Positions 54,393-63,522 are shown, counted from the first letter of the stretch. The stretch: DNA of 64,000 bases from DATHTC01 sp963746805 (GCA_963746805.1 CAVVCQ010000007.1:79988-143987), one strand, 5' to 3'. The notes: a model not told the origin generated them from the sequence alone. Numbers and translations are program-made.

Positions 54393-55290
54393 GTGAGAGA
54401 AGGCGAAGGACGGATGCAGTGGCGGGGCCACGAGACGTGGTACCGCGTCGTTGGGCAGCTCGACGCGAGCGCCGCGCAGACCCCGGTCGTCATCTGTCAC
54501 GGCGGGCCTGGTGCGGCCCATGACTACTGCGAACCGATCGCTGACCTGAGCCGGTTCGGCCGCGCCTGTGTCCTCTACGACCAGCTCGGGTGCGGCAAGA
54601 GCGAGCTCATGCCTGACGCGCCGGCCGACTTCTGGACACCACGGCTGTTCAAGGAGGAGCTCGCCGAGCTCACGCGCCACCTCGGCATCGCCGACCGCTA
54701 CGCGGTCGTCGGCCAGTCGTGGGGCGGGATGCTCGCACTGGACCACGCCCTCGATCGTCCCGCCGGGCTACGGGGAATCGTCGTTGCCGATTCGCCGGCC
54801 GAGCATGACGCTCTGGGTCTCCGAAGCGAACCGGCTGCGCGCGGACCTGCCTCGGGACGTGCAGGAGACGTTGACGCAGCACGAGGAGGCCGGCACGACA
54901 GACGACCCCGAGTACGAAGCCGCCGTCGCGGTCTTCTACGCACGCCACGTCTGCCGAGTCGTACCGATGCCCGACTGCGTCATGCGCAGCTTCGCTCAGA
55001 TCACGGCCAATCCGGCCGTCTACCACGCAATGAACGGCCCGAGCGAGTTCCACGTCATCGGGTCGCTCAAGACGTGGGACATCACCGACCGGCTCCAGGA
55101 GATCACGACGCCGACACTTCTCGTCTCGGGCCGCCATGACGAGGCGACCCCGCTGATCGTGGGCGAGATCCACCGGCGCATCCCCGGCGCGCAATGGGTG
55201 ATCTTCGAGGAGTCGAGCCACATGCCGCACGTCGAGGAGCCCGAGGCGTTCCTCGATGCGGTCGAGCCGTTTCTGCGCACCATCGACTGA
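54393..55290 (+). CDS. Proline iminopeptidase-family alpha/beta hydrolase, frameshifted
   Basis: GTG 54393 follows GGAGGTGAC. The iminopeptidase marks are VVICHGGPGAAHDYCEPIAD, YDQLGCGKSE and the nucleophile elbow VVGQSWGGMLALDHAL. Near 54805 one extra base (GCCGAGC for GCCAGC) moves the protein to the next frame, where it continues SMTLWVSEANRLRADLPRDV. It ends with the catalytic Asp and His (LVSGRHDEATPLI, EESSHMPHVEEPE). The restored protein has about 298 residues, normal for the family. It removes N-terminal proline or similar residues from peptides. Confidence 0.8.
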
Positions 55291-55654
55291 CAGAAGCGAG
55301 CCGACCGTCTCGGGGGTCCCAGCGCGTCACGCGCCCCCGCGTGAGTTGGCCGCAAGTTCCAAGCCGGCCACGGGTCTTGCTCGCCTGCGGGCCGGGAGCG
55401 CGCTCCCGCGTGGGCGGGCCGCCCACGAGCGCGCCCGGCCCGCACTTGCGTCGGGTCCGCGCGCGCATGTCGCAAGAACCAGCCGGCTGCGGAGTCAACG
55501 CTGATGCGGGTCTGGTCATGCCCTGCGGTTTCTGGAGGGGCGTCGCAGGGCGCCTGCTACGAGCTCGGCAGTCCCACGGGCCGCAGCTGAGCCCGAGCAG
55601 ACGCGGCCAGGCCCGCTCCTGACCGTCTCTCGAGCACACGCGCGGACGACGGAG
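55291..55654. other. Gene-free stretch
   Basis: No supported gene in about 360 bases. A GC-rich palindrome CGTGGGCGGGCCGCCCACG lies near 55410. Confidence 0.5.
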
Positions 55655-55684
55655 GAGGGCTCCCGAGCTGGGACGGGAGCCCTC
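55655..55684 (-). terminator. 10-bp hairpin after the M14 carboxypeptidase gene
   Basis: GAGGGCTCCC pairs with GGGAGCCCTC around a 10-base loop, 12 bases past the stop codon on the reverse strand. Confidence 0.7.
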
Positions 55685-55695
55685 CCGCCGAGGGT

Positions 55696-56733
55696 CTAGC
55701 CGGGGCCGCCGCCGCAGGGCTCGCCGTCACCGAACGGGATCGCGTCCCAGCCGGTGCCCGGGTGCCCGTAGAGGCTGCCGTCCGCGGCGGCATTCAGCAC
55801 CGCCATGGTCGGGCGGACGAAGAGCTGCTCGAGCATCCCGTTGCTCTTCTGCCCCACCGAGCGGACCTCGTAGAAGATCGCGCCCTGTGTCTCGAAGCCC
55901 GGGTCGCTGCCGTCCGGCCCGGGGCCGCCGAGCAGCATGCGGCTGATGACGGCGTTCGTGATGTCGATCAGCGGGTAGCGCGCGACGTTGCCCGTGCCGA
56001 GCTTGCTCACCGCGTCGACGGAGATGAGCGCCATCTGGCGGTTCGTCAGCCATTGCTCCGCCGTCATCCGGCTCGGGTCGATCGATCGCGCCCCGATCTG
56101 GAAGGTGTTCAGCTTATTCGTCCCCTCCACGATCGGGCTCTGCCCCATGTGGTGCAGGTCGAGCGCGAGTCGGGGGTGGGTCTCCTCCCAGAGCTCGTAG
56201 AAGGCGCGGGATTCCGGCTGCTGGAACAGCTCCCAGTCCCGGTTGAGGTCGATCCGGAGCGGGGTCGTGCTCTGGCGGATGTTCGCCGTCGCCCCGTCAG
56301 GGTTGTACATCGGGATCACGATCACGGTCAGGCGGTCTCGGATCAGCGTCGCCTCGGGGCCGCCGCTGCTGCCCAGGAACCGGAGGATCTGGAGCACCGC
56401 CTCGGTGCTGTGCAGCTCGTTCCCATGGATCCTCGCCTGGAGCCAGAACACGTCGGGACCGTCACCGACCGTGGCATACCAGAGCTCCCGACCCTCGCCG
56501 GACTGGCCGGCGCTCGCCACCTCGACCCTGCCGCCGCTCGAGGCCTCGATCGAGCGGAGCATCCGCGTCACTTCCTCGTAGCTGGGGAGGCTGCTGAGTT
56601 GAACCGTCTGCGGGCCCTCGACGCATGGCCCGCCCGGGACGTGACTCGGCGGATCCGCCGGCGCCGGCCCGGCCAGCACGGCCGCGAAGGCCACGACTCC
56701 GACCACCGGTAACAGCCATCTGCTGCCCTTCAT
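55696..56733 (-). CDS. Secreted M14-family zinc carboxypeptidase
   Basis: 345 residues from ATG with a signal peptide (WLLPVVGVVAFAAVLAGPAP). The zinc motif HxxE is in QARIHGNELHSTEAVLQILR, with the third ligand in ALDLHHMGQSP. The substrate-binding RIDLNRDWELFQQPESRAF (NR pair) is conserved, and the general-base Glu is expected in AIFYEVRSVGQKS. It should cut C-terminal residues of peptides or peptidoglycan stems outside the cell. The C-terminus is Gly/Cys rich (DGEPCGGGPG). Confidence 0.9.
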   Translation of the reverse strand: MKGSRWLLPVVGVVAFAAVLAGPAPADPPSHVPGGPCVEGPQTVQLSSLPSYEEVTRMLRSIEASSGGRVEVASAGQSGEGRELWYATVGDGPDVFWLQARIHGNELHSTEAVLQILRFLGSSGGPEATLIRDRLTVIVIPMYNPDGATANIRQSTTPLRIDLNRDWELFQQPESRAFYELWEETHPRLALDLHHMGQSPIVEGTNKLNTFQIGARSIDPSRMTAEQWLTNRQMALISVDAVSKLGTGNVARYPLIDITNAVISRMLLGGPGPDGSDPGFETQGAIFYEVRSVGQKSNGMLEQLFVRPTMAVLNAAADGSLYGHPGTGWDAIPFGDGEPCGGGPG

Positions 56734-56889
56734 CGGCTACCTCCTGGTCGATTCGCCGCAGAACGCTACTCGGCCTCGCGATCCGACGGCGCGCCAGTCG
56801 CAGTCCAGAAGCGCCACGGCCGCGCGGGATCGAGTGCCCTCGACCAGCCGCCACGTCCGCGATCCAGTGTGTCCGCCGGGTGCGCCAGA

Positions 56890-57372
56890 ATGGACGGCGT
56901 GCCAGGCAAGGGGGCCGGGCGGTTCGAGGGGATCGCGTTCTGGTCCCTTGCTGCCTTCGCCGTGGGGATGCTCCTCTTGTTGGGTGGGCTGCTCGCAGGG
57001 GTTGTGCCGGTCGCCGAGCCCGGCGCCGATCAACTACCGCAAGCCGCGATTCCGCCGGCCGAGTCGGCGGCGCGGTCGCCGACTACGGCAGCGCGTGTTG
57101 CGACTACGACTGCGCCCGTTGCGACTACGACAGCCGAAGAGCCTCTGGTCGTCATCCGTGCGGTGAGTGGCGACTGCTGGGTCGAGGCGCGAGAGCGAGC
57201 TGCTGATGGTCGCGTCCTGTACCTGGGGCTGCTGGCACGCGGGCAGGTGAGGCGGCTGACTGCGAAGCAGGTGTGGTTGCGCCTGGGCGCGGGCGAGAAC
57301 GTCGTCGTCACCGCGGGCGGCCGCCGCGCTCCCGTGCCGCCCGGCACCGGTGACATGGTCGTCACGGTCTGA
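56890..57372 (+). CDS. RodZ C-terminal-like (DUF4115) membrane protein
   Basis: 160 residues from ATG 56890 (GTG 56869 also possible). One membrane helix (LAAFAVGMLLLLGGLLAGVV) is followed by a Thr/Ala/Pro linker with repeated VATTTAPVATTTAE. The DUF4115 domain then reads VIRAVSGDCWVEARERAADG and VWLRLGAGENVVVTAGGRRA. The N-terminal helix-turn-helix of full RodZ is missing. Pieces of a related gene occur at 59655-59684 and 60937-61023. Confidence 0.75.
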   Translation: MDGVPGKGAGRFEGIAFWSLAAFAVGMLLLLGGLLAGVVPVAEPGADQLPQAAIPPAESAARSPTTAARVATTTAPVATTTAEEPLVVIRAVSGDCWVEARERAADGRVLYLGLLARGQVRRLTAKQVWLRLGAGENVVVTAGGRRAPVPPGTGDMVVTV

Positions 57373-57512
57373 ACGCGAGTTGGAGGGCGCGTGCAGATCG
57401 TCGGGTGAGCGTCGTCCGCGAAGCTGACCGCAAGTTGACCATCGCTCTCGGGTCAAGCCCGGTTAGAGGGCGAGAACGGAGGCTCGTTGATCGGTGAGGA
57501 TGGGAGTAGGGG

Positions 57513-57851
57513 ATGCAGGACGAACAAGGGTCGCACCGCGGTGAGCTGTTGCCGCGCGAGCTGGAGTTCCTCGAGTTGGTTGCTGCCGGCTTGACGAACC
57601 GCGAGATCGCGCAACACTTCTGGGTGACCGAGAGCACAGTGAAGTTCCATTTGACGCGCATCTATCGGAAGATTGATGTCAGCAACAGGACAGCGGCGGC
57701 CATGTGGTTGCAGCGCGAGGTGACCCGGGAGGCGCCGGGCGCTCCGCAGACGTCGTCCATCCTGACCCGAGCCGCTGCGAGCGGGCCGCAGCAGTGGCGG
57801 GAAGCTAGGAGTGGACTGGCCGCTCTGCAAGGCCCCGAAAACCATCCTTGA
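57513..57851 (+). CDS. Short LuxR/GerE-type DNA-binding protein
   Basis: 112 residues from ATG with GGGAGTAGGGG upstream. The helix-turn-helix is LEFLELVAAGLTNREIAQHF then WVTESTVKFHLTRIYRKIDV. There is no receiver or sensory domain. It may act as a single-domain regulator like small LuxR paralogues. The C-terminal 40 residues are of low complexity. Confidence 0.8.
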   Translation: MQDEQGSHRGELLPRELEFLELVAAGLTNREIAQHFWVTESTVKFHLTRIYRKIDVSNRTAAAMWLQREVTREAPGAPQTSSILTRAAASGPQQWREARSGLAALQGPENHP

Positions 57852-58175
57852 CAGCGGGCGGGGATCGTCGTAGTAGTGCCTCTCGTACCGCTTTCAGATC
57901 GTACTTGGGCCGCCCGGAAGCTCGTAACGCACATCCGAGGACGACGACTGTGGCACTGGGGCTGTTCGTTGGATTCGTTCACCGCACGCTCGCGATGACA
58001 CGGGCGGACTTTCCCCTGCTCCTGTCCGTCGCCCCGACGACCGTTCACGCCGCTCCCAGCGATCGCGGGCTCGAGGAGCTGTGCCAGGAGTTCCCGCTCG
58101 AGACCGCCACCGATCCGGCGGCGACGGAACGCGCACGAGACACGCGTACGGCGACTCGGAACAAAGGAGGGGAGC
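57852..58175. other. Gene-poor stretch
   Basis: An open frame (57848-58189) exists on the + strand but has no credible start, no motif and atypical composition. It is not called. Confidence 0.4.
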
Positions 58176-58853
58176 ATGGCCGGGACTGACCGTCCTGTGC
58201 ACGCCCGCCCGGATGCGCGAGCGCGAGACGAAGACCTGCCGCCGAGAAGGGCCGGCTCATGGGACGACGAGAGGCTCAAGGGGAACCCGGACGACTCGCT
58301 GAAGCGGAAGCTCACGGCCTCTAGCGCCACGGTCGCGCTCAAGGCGGCGGCGGCGCGCGAGGTCAACGCTCCTGCGAAAGAGTCATACGGCGACGCAGCC
58401 GAACTGAAGGAGAAGCTCACGCGCACGCCAGACCATGCCCACGCGACTGCCCTCAAGGCGTCGACCGCTGCACCGCGCTCGCGTACGAAGGCGCCACGCA
58501 GGCACGCATCCGCGCTTCGTCCCGTGCTCGCCCCGCACGCGGACGTGCGACAGGCCCTCACGCCCCCGGACATACATCCGACCGTGCGCGAGTGCGAGGT
58601 GCGGTGGTGGCGTGGGTTTGTGAAGTCGCAGCTCGTCGCCGTCGCTAGTGACATGACCGGTACCGAGGCAGCCGTTGCCTCCTCGCCGTACTTCCGCGAG
58701 AAAGGCCGTGACCGGGCCGAGTCGCCGGTCGCTGCGGCGGCGCTCCACGCGCTTGTCGAGTCGCTCCAGTGGGAGGGCTGGCACGTCGTCGGCCGTGGCG
58801 ACGAGTGGTTCTCGGTCAGGTTGCGGACGACAACCGTGATTGACGCGAGATAA
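58176..58853 (+). CDS. Hypothetical two-part protein
   Basis: 225 residues from ATG with AAAGGAGGGG upstream. The N-terminal 115 residues are polar, basic and probably disordered. The C-terminal domain looks structured: CEVRWWRGFVKSQLVAVASD, ASSPYFREKGRDRAESPVAA, then LQWEGWHVVGRGDEWFSVRL. Its W-rich pattern resembles a small recurrent actinobacterial domain I cannot name. The next gene follows after 33 bases on the same strand. Confidence 0.7.
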   Translation: MAGTDRPVHARPDARARDEDLPPRRAGSWDDERLKGNPDDSLKRKLTASSATVALKAAAAREVNAPAKESYGDAAELKEKLTRTPDHAHATALKASTAAPRSRTKAPRRHASALRPVLAPHADVRQALTPPDIHPTVRECEVRWWRGFVKSQLVAVASDMTGTEAAVASSPYFREKGRDRAESPVAAAALHALVESLQWEGWHVVGRGDEWFSVRLRTTTVIDAR

Positions 58854-58886
58854 AGGATGAGACATCTCTTCGGGAGGAGGAGCGGA

Positions 58887-59345
58887 ATGACGACGAACGG
58901 AGCCGAGGCGCCGATCATCCTGCTGTGCGAGCGCCTCGCGGTTGCGACGCTCGGACGCGACGCCGAGTGGCGCACGGACGACGATGACCGGTACGTCTGG
59001 AATCACGAGGAGGGGTCCGTCTCCATCGGGGCGCGAGACCGCGACGGCCAGCCGCCGTACGAGCTCTCGATCTTCAACGGCGACGGCAAGGAAGTGGAGG
59101 AACTCGCGTCGGCGCTTGTCGACGACGACCGCCCGGCGCCATGGAACGACGCGCTCGCCGAGCTCTATCGCGCAGCGCGTCGGAGCGCCCTTCACGCGGA
59201 CGACGTCATCGAGGCGCTGATCGCGGCACTGCCGACTTCGGCACGCCGGCTCGAGGAAGTTGGTGTGGACTCGTGGGAAAGCGCTGAGGAAGCGGACGAG
59301 TCCGAGGCTACGCAGCACTCTCAGGCAGGACCTCTGTCGAGCTAG
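58887..59345 (+). CDS. Hypothetical acidic protein
   Basis: 152 residues from ATG 58887 with GGGAGGAGGA upstream (an upstream ATG at 58857 lacks such a site). It is acidic and soluble, with WRTDDDDRYVWNHEEGSVSI and DRDGQPPYELSIFNGDGKEV near the start and helices after. Probably cotranscribed with the previous gene. No family recognised. Confidence 0.65.
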   Translation: MTTNGAEAPIILLCERLAVATLGRDAEWRTDDDDRYVWNHEEGSVSIGARDRDGQPPYELSIFNGDGKEVEELASALVDDDRPAPWNDALAELYRAARRSALHADDVIEALIAALPTSARRLEEVGVDSWESAEEADESEATQHSQAGPLSS

Positions 59346-59743
59346 AGGCTTGCAACGCACGGCGGCTGCTAAGGCACCCGGCGCGCTGACCGCGGTCGCC
59401 ACCTCGTTCGGCCCTGGCGGACGCTTAAGGCAATCGGCTTCCCTATCTGCGTCGACGACCTCATCAAAGGCGTTTTCAGGGCAATCGTCGATGCCTCGAT
59501 CGAGCAGTTAGCTGCCTTCGAAAGCCTCGTGCTTCGGGGTCGTGGTGGCCAGTCGGTGGACGAGATCGCAGAAACCGGTCTGCCGTGGCGATCTTTGCGG
59601 GACTCGGCGCGCTTGCGTGGGGCCTGGCAGCCCAGGGCATCGTGGCACTCATCGGCACCGGCGACATGGTCGTCACGGCCTGACGCCAGGCGCAGCCGGC
59701 TGAGGCACCGGCCGCCCGACCCTTGGCAGTAGCGATTCCTTGG
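59346..59743 (+). pseudogene. Stretch with two gene fragments
   Basis: One frame reads FPICVDDLIKGVFRAIVDAS followed by IEQLAAFESLV (about 59440-59535), resembling part of a helical protein but without a start. At 59655-59684 GGCACCGGCGACATGGTCGT continues CACGGCCTGA, matching the 3' end of the RodZ-like gene (57343-57372) with two differences. Nothing here looks functional. Confidence 0.45.
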
Positions 59744-60433
59744 CTAGGGGAATCGGCCGTCGGCGGGGGAGCGGTCGAGGCTGCCGCCCTGGCGGCATTC
59801 GGGCGAGTTGTAGCCGGGCCGCGGGAACCTGGCGTAGTGGGCGTAGGCGGCTTCGCCCATGCGTCTAGCGTTGAGCGGATGCGCTCCAAGCCGGAGAGCG
59901 ACCAGTTCCATCGCCTGGATTCCCCAGCAGTCGGCGGTGGGCTCATCGTGGATCCCGGTGATGTGGAACGACTCGTGGGCGAGCGTCCATAGGGCGAGCA
60001 GGGAGTCGCCGGGCGGGGCGCACCCGACCGCGGACGTCGTCGACACCTTGACCCGGACGGCGACGCGCTTGCGCGTCCACTTGCCGCGCATCTTCACGCG
60101 CTTCCAGACACGGCGGGTGACGGTCTTGGTGGCGGTCTTGGTGCAGGTGGTTGTCGGCGGAGCCGCGACGTAGGCGGCGAGCCCGGCGCACACGCGCGGG
60201 GAGAGCTCGGCGAGGTTGCTGCCTGGAATGACGCCGCCGAAGACCTGGTCGGGGTTCCAGCCCTCCGAGGCGCCGAGCGCGGCCCAGCCCGCAACGTCGT
60301 AGCAGCGAACGTCGGCTGTCCGGCCGGCCACGGTGGTGGCGACCCCGGCCAGGCGTTGCTCGAGCGGCGTCGAGGCGGCGGAGGCCGCGGCGGCGAGAGC
60401 GAGGCCGGCGAGCAGGACGAGCGTCAGTCGCAC
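59744..60433 (-). CDS. Secreted protein with a HExxH-like motif
   Basis: 229 residues from GTG or ATG near 60433 with signal peptide LTLVLLAGLALAAAASAAST. The segment LALWTLAHESFHITGIHDEP followed by TADCWG has HESFH in place of HExxH, plus a downstream E, as in some zinc peptidase relatives. A basic stretch (TVTRRVWKRVKMRGKWTRKR) precedes it. The metal-binding assignment is inferred; the protein could be a putative peptidase of an unnamed family. Confidence 0.75.
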   Translation of the reverse strand: MRLTLVLLAGLALAAAASAASTPLEQRLAGVATTVAGRTADVRCYDVAGWAALGASEGWNPDQVFGGVIPGSNLAELSPRVCAGLAAYVAAPPTTTCTKTATKTVTRRVWKRVKMRGKWTRKRVAVRVKVSTTSAVGCAPPGDSLLALWTLAHESFHITGIHDEPTADCWGIQAMELVALRLGAHPLNARRMGEAAYAHYARFPRPGYNSPECRQGGSLDRSPADGRFP

Positions 60434-60504
60434 GGGCAGAGTCTAGGACCCCGCGATCAGCGCGCGTCGTAATTCGCGGTCTTCGGCTCCGAGCCGCGCC
60501 GAGC

Positions 60505-60789
60505 TCAGAATGTCCATCCGCTCCAGGCCCAGGCGTAGAGCGCGACGACGCTCCCCTGCAGCGCGCAGGCGAGCGTGAGCACAGCGAGGGCGAGCAGCGC
60601 GCGCGAGCGCTGGCGCACCGCCGCCACGACGGCGCCCGCGGCGGCGAGCAGCGTCAGCGCTCCCAGCGCCCAGAACGCCGCCGGCACCGCGCCGCCGACC
60701 ATCAGCAGCCAGGCACCGCCCGCGACCAGCCCGGCCACGGACACGCCGAGCAGCCGCGCGGCGGGAGAGCGGGGAACGACAGCTCGCAC
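60505..60789 (-). CDS. Small membrane protein
   Basis: About 94 residues from GTG 60789 (ATG 60840 is an alternative). Three hydrophobic helices: LLGVSVAGLVAGGAWLLMVG, AFWALGALTLLAAAGAVVAA and LLALAVLTLACALQGSVVAL. It ends AWSGWTF. No function visible. Confidence 0.6.
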   Translation of the reverse strand: MRAVVPRSPAARLLGVSVAGLVAGGAWLLMVGGAVPAAFWALGALTLLAAAGAVVAAVRQRSRALLALAVLTLACALQGSVVALYAWAWSGWTF

Positions 60790-60936
60790 CACTCCAGTAT
60801 CGGCAGCAGCGCCGCCGGGCCGCAGGCGTCCGCATTCCATCAGCGCGGCGCCAGGCGCTTCGCGAAGGCCGAGGCTGCCGCAGCGAAACGTCCCGCCCTG
60901 CGTGACTCGATCAGACAAGGCTCAGGCGGTTGGCGC

Positions 60937-61023
60937 CAACATCGCAAGCCGCGATTCCGCAGCCCGAGTCCGCGGCACGGTCGCTGACGACGGCCTCGCC
61001 CGTTGCGACCACGACTGCCGAAC
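60937..61023 (+). pseudogene. Fragment related to the RodZ-like gene linker
   Basis: The frame reads QAAIPQPESAARSLTTASPV then ATTTAEP, matching QAAIPPAESAARSPTTAARV in the gene at 56890. DNA identity is high across about 80 bases (CGCAAGCCGCGATTCCG). There is no start codon or membrane helix in front. Confidence 0.55.
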
Positions 61024-61059
61024 CGTGCGCACCGGCTAACGCTTGCGCCTCGCCGGCCG

Positions 61060-61280
61060 ACGCTGAATCCGACGCCGTCTTGGAGAAGTTTCGCGAACCA
61101 GGCCGGGCGCGATGTCCCGCGCTTGCGGAATCCCCAGCTCATCGCCCATGCCTTCTCGCAGGCGATGCCGTCCTTGTCGCCGTCGTGCCGCGTGTTGTGG
61201 CTCATCGTCTGCAGGTAGAGCTTGGTGCTCCGCTTGAAGGTCGTCACGGGATCGCCGGAGGCGCGAAGGGCGCGGTGCAA
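61060..61280 (-). pseudogene. Excalibur-domain remnant
   Basis: The reverse strand reads FKRSTKLYLQTMSHNTRHDG then DKDGIACEKA, matching the DxDxDGxxCE calcium-binding core of the excalibur domain usually found at the surface. No signal peptide precedes it and the frame runs on into non-protein-like sequence, so it is probably a fragment. Confidence 0.4.
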
Positions 61281-61285
61281 AGAGA

Positions 61286-61313
61286 GGGGCGGCTCCTTGA
61301 AAGGAGCCGCCCC
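61286..61313 (-). terminator. 11-bp hairpin after the secreted protein gene
   Basis: GGGGCGGCTCC pairs with GGAGCCGCCCC around TTGAAA, 28 bases past the stop of the gene ending at 61342; on the reverse strand it is followed by TCTCTTTG. Confidence 0.8.
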
Positions 61314-61341
61314 CGTAGATCAGCTAGATGGCCGACGGCCT

Positions 61342-61872
61342 CTAGCGGATGGGCATCCCGATGCACGAGTGGGCTGCGTCGGCGCCGCCGCCCATCGCCT
61401 TGACGTACTCGCCGTGATTCTTGTAGTTCGTCGTGCTCGTCGTCGTCGGCTTGCTGACCCGGAACTCGATCGCGTCCTCGGTCTCGAGAAGGGAGCCGTC
61501 GGCGTTCAACACCTTAGCGACCAGCGTGTCGCCGATCGGGCCGGCCATCGTCCACGTGATCCCGTCGGAGCGCGTTGCCGCGAGGCTGATGGTGTCCCCG
61601 TCGAGGCTGCCCTTGACCGTCTGGGTGCCATAGCTGCCGTTGATGTCGCCGACCTGCGAGCCAGTGCCCGAGAACGAGCCGTCGCACGGGTTCAGCGTGA
61701 CGTTGTAGGTGTGCGTCCAGACGTTGTCCCACTGGTGGTAGGTGTCTTCCGGCTGCACCGCCGTGATCGTCATGGTCTGCATCTGGTGGCGCTCCACGCC
61801 AGCCGCCGACGCGGAGCCGATGACTGCCAGCGAAGCGACCACTGACATGGCCGCGATGATGATCTTCTTCAT
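61342..61872 (-). CDS. Secreted hypothetical protein
   Basis: 176 residues from ATG 61872 with GGAG six bases upstream. Signal peptide MKKIIIAAMSVVASLAVIGS. The mature part is strand-rich (YHQWDNVWTHTYNVTLNPCD, GSQVGDINGSYGTQTVKGSL, DGDTISLAATRSDGITWTMA). Two cysteines at opposite ends could pair. The A+T content of its first codons (AAGAAGATC) is higher than its neighbours. No family assigned. Confidence 0.75.
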   Translation of the reverse strand: MKKIIIAAMSVVASLAVIGSASAAGVERHQMQTMTITAVQPEDTYHQWDNVWTHTYNVTLNPCDGSFSGTGSQVGDINGSYGTQTVKGSLDGDTISLAATRSDGITWTMAGPIGDTLVAKVLNADGSLLETEDAIEFRVSKPTTTSTTNYKNHGEYVKAMGGGADAAHSCIGMPIR

Positions 61873-62055
61873 TCTTACTCCAGTTCGTTGCTGGCGATCA
61901 GCCGTGAACGCTGTTCCCTGGGAGCGCGATCGCCGTATGCCTGGAGCGTGCCCTGTGCGCACCTCGCCGGCTAGGACACGATTGGGTCAAGTCCCTCGGC
62001 GTGTTCGCGGCCTTGAGCCGTGCTCGTACGCGCAGATCGAAGGCTCTCGGCGGCA

Positions 62056-62413
62056 TCAGCCGGCTGGATCGGGAGCAACGGCGCCCATCTCGTAGGCCCA
62101 GACGTAGACCGTCCACGTCCCGGCCGTGGGGAGCACGACGCGCGCTCGGAGCACGCCGCGCCTGGGCGTTGGCTTGGCATAGAACCGCCGCTGGACGTCA
62201 CTGGCGAGGTGCGTGAAGACGAGTTCGGGATGTCGAGGCGTCGGCGGCGCACCGGGATCGGCGGCGATCGGGAACCGCAAGGTCGCGGTCCAGTCCTCGC
62301 CGGCCTCGACGCTATTGGCGGGCCGAGACGATCATCCAGCCCTTCCCGGATGCGACGCCTGGAGATGCGAGAGCAGTCGCGAAGAGCAGCAGGACGAGGA
62401 GACGCAACGCCAC
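62056..62413 (-). CDS. Secreted hypothetical protein, frameshifted
   Basis: GTG 62413 opens a signal peptide (LRLLVLLLFATALASPGVAS) and continues GKGWMIVSAR. The frame then meets TAG near 62317. The next frame continues NSVEAGEDWTATLRFPIAAD to the end, including GTWTVYVWAYEMG. One extra base at the CGCC before AATAGC explains both. The mature part looks like a small Ig-like or copper-resistance-type beta-sandwich, about 95 residues. Confidence 0.6.
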
Positions 62414-62583
62414 CTCGCGACTACACCCCGTCGAGCCCTCGGGTTCCGTGTCGATCCTCCGGTCACGCGACGCGGCGCGGAATCTTGAGACCGAAGCGTT
62501 CGGTCAGAGCTCCGTATTGAAGAGGCTTCCGATCTTCCGTACTGTCGAGGTCCTGCGGCCCCAACTTCGGGAGGATCATTCCT

Positions 62584-63162
62584 TTGGACACGTACCAAGC
62601 GGTTCTCTTCCTGCACCTACTTTCGCTCTTCATCGGGATCGGGGCGGGCTCGATTCTCCTCGTCTGCATCTTCCAGCTCCGCAGCGCGCAGACGCTTGCG
62701 GACGCGGCCCCGTGGGGGCGAGTCGCGGGCAAGATCGGCCGAGCGTTCCCGATCGCGGTCCTCGGGCTGTTCGCCACCGGTGCGTACATGACCTGGGACG
62801 TCTGGACGTGGGACACGGGCTGGATCTATGTGTCGATCGCCGGCCTTGCGGTGGTGGCGCTCCAGGGACCCCTCGTCGCCGAGCGGACGGCGCACAAGCT
62901 CGGGGAGGCACTGCAGGAAAACGGCCCTGGCCCGCTCGGCGAGCACGCGCGCCGAATGACGCGGCATCCAGGCCTCTGGGTCATCGAGTTCACCAACCTG
63001 GCCCTCGTGCTCGGGATCGTCTGGAATATGACGCAGAAGCCGGGGACCGCGAGTGCCGTTGCAACCCTCGTCGTCGCCTACGCCGTCGGCGCGGCCCTTG
63101 CGCTGTGGTTCTCCAGGGCGCCCGCGAACGCGCCTGTCACGGCGATCGAGCCAACCGCCTAG
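62584..63162 (+). CDS. DUF2269-type integral membrane protein
   Basis: 192 residues from TTG 62584, which has GGGAGGATC at good spacing. Four to five helices, starting DTYQAVLFLHLLSLFIGIGA and later FPIAVLGLFATGAYMTWDVW. The His in the first helix and the LFATGAYM pattern fit DUF2269-like proteins. Function unknown. Confidence 0.8.
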   Translation: MDTYQAVLFLHLLSLFIGIGAGSILLVCIFQLRSAQTLADAAPWGRVAGKIGRAFPIAVLGLFATGAYMTWDVWTWDTGWIYVSIAGLAVVALQGPLVAERTAHKLGEALQENGPGPLGEHARRMTRHPGLWVIEFTNLALVLGIVWNMTQKPGTASAVATLVVAYAVGAALALWFSRAPANAPVTAIEPTA

Positions 63163-63421
63163 CCTCTGTGCCATGGCGGCGGCATTCGCTGGCTCTAGGT
63201 ACTCGACGCGCCCTTGGCAGCACCAGACCGGGACCCGCGATCCGTGTGACGCCGTACGAGTACAGGTGCTCGACGCCGTCAAGAACCTCGAGCACGAGCT
63301 CAACGCGCTCGGGAATGACGGCGAAGGTCGTCGGCGTGACGACCAAGAAAGACTCTTCGTCGCGCCGCCGCAGGCGGTCATCCTGATCCGCGAAGGCGGC
63401 AGCGTCCCGCGCGAGCGGCAC
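63137..63421 (-). CDS. Doubtful hypothetical protein
   Basis: About 94 residues from GTG 63421: DAAAFADQDDRLRRRDEESF then LVVTPTTFAVIPERVELVLE. Codon third positions are GC-rich and the sequence reads like a protein, but the start is unsupported and it overlaps the end of the DUF2269 gene by 26 bases. Confidence 0.3.
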   Translation of the reverse strand: MPLARDAAAFADQDDRLRRRDEESFLVVTPTTFAVIPERVELVLEVLDGVEHLYSYGVTRIAGPGLVLPRARRVPRASECRRHGTEARRLARSP

Positions 63422-63481
63422 ACAGTCGACGAACTCGTCGCAGCCCAGTGAGCCAGGCGAGTTCCGCGAAACAAGAAAAAG

Positions 63482-63522
63482 CTGCGCGAGAGACCGCGGG
63501 GTCAGTCGAGTCTCTCGCGCAG
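63482..63522 (-). terminator. 13-bp rho-independent terminator, reverse strand
   Basis: CTGCGCGAGAGAC pairs perfectly with GTCTCTCGCGCAG. On the reverse strand the stem is followed by CTTTTTCTTG, a classical T-run. The gene it serves would lie to the right; just there the reverse strand reads GFGDGAPCGGRGPP, like the C-terminus of the M14 gene at 55.7 kb. Confidence 0.75.

Noticed and set aside
57848..58189. 113-residue open frame
   Set aside because: It starts at TTG without a binding site, overlaps both neighbours and has no protein-like features.
62518..62545. Sequencing-adapter-like string CTTCCGATCT
   Set aside because: Only ten bases match and the flanks continue as normal genomic sequence with a valid ribosome binding site and gene after it.
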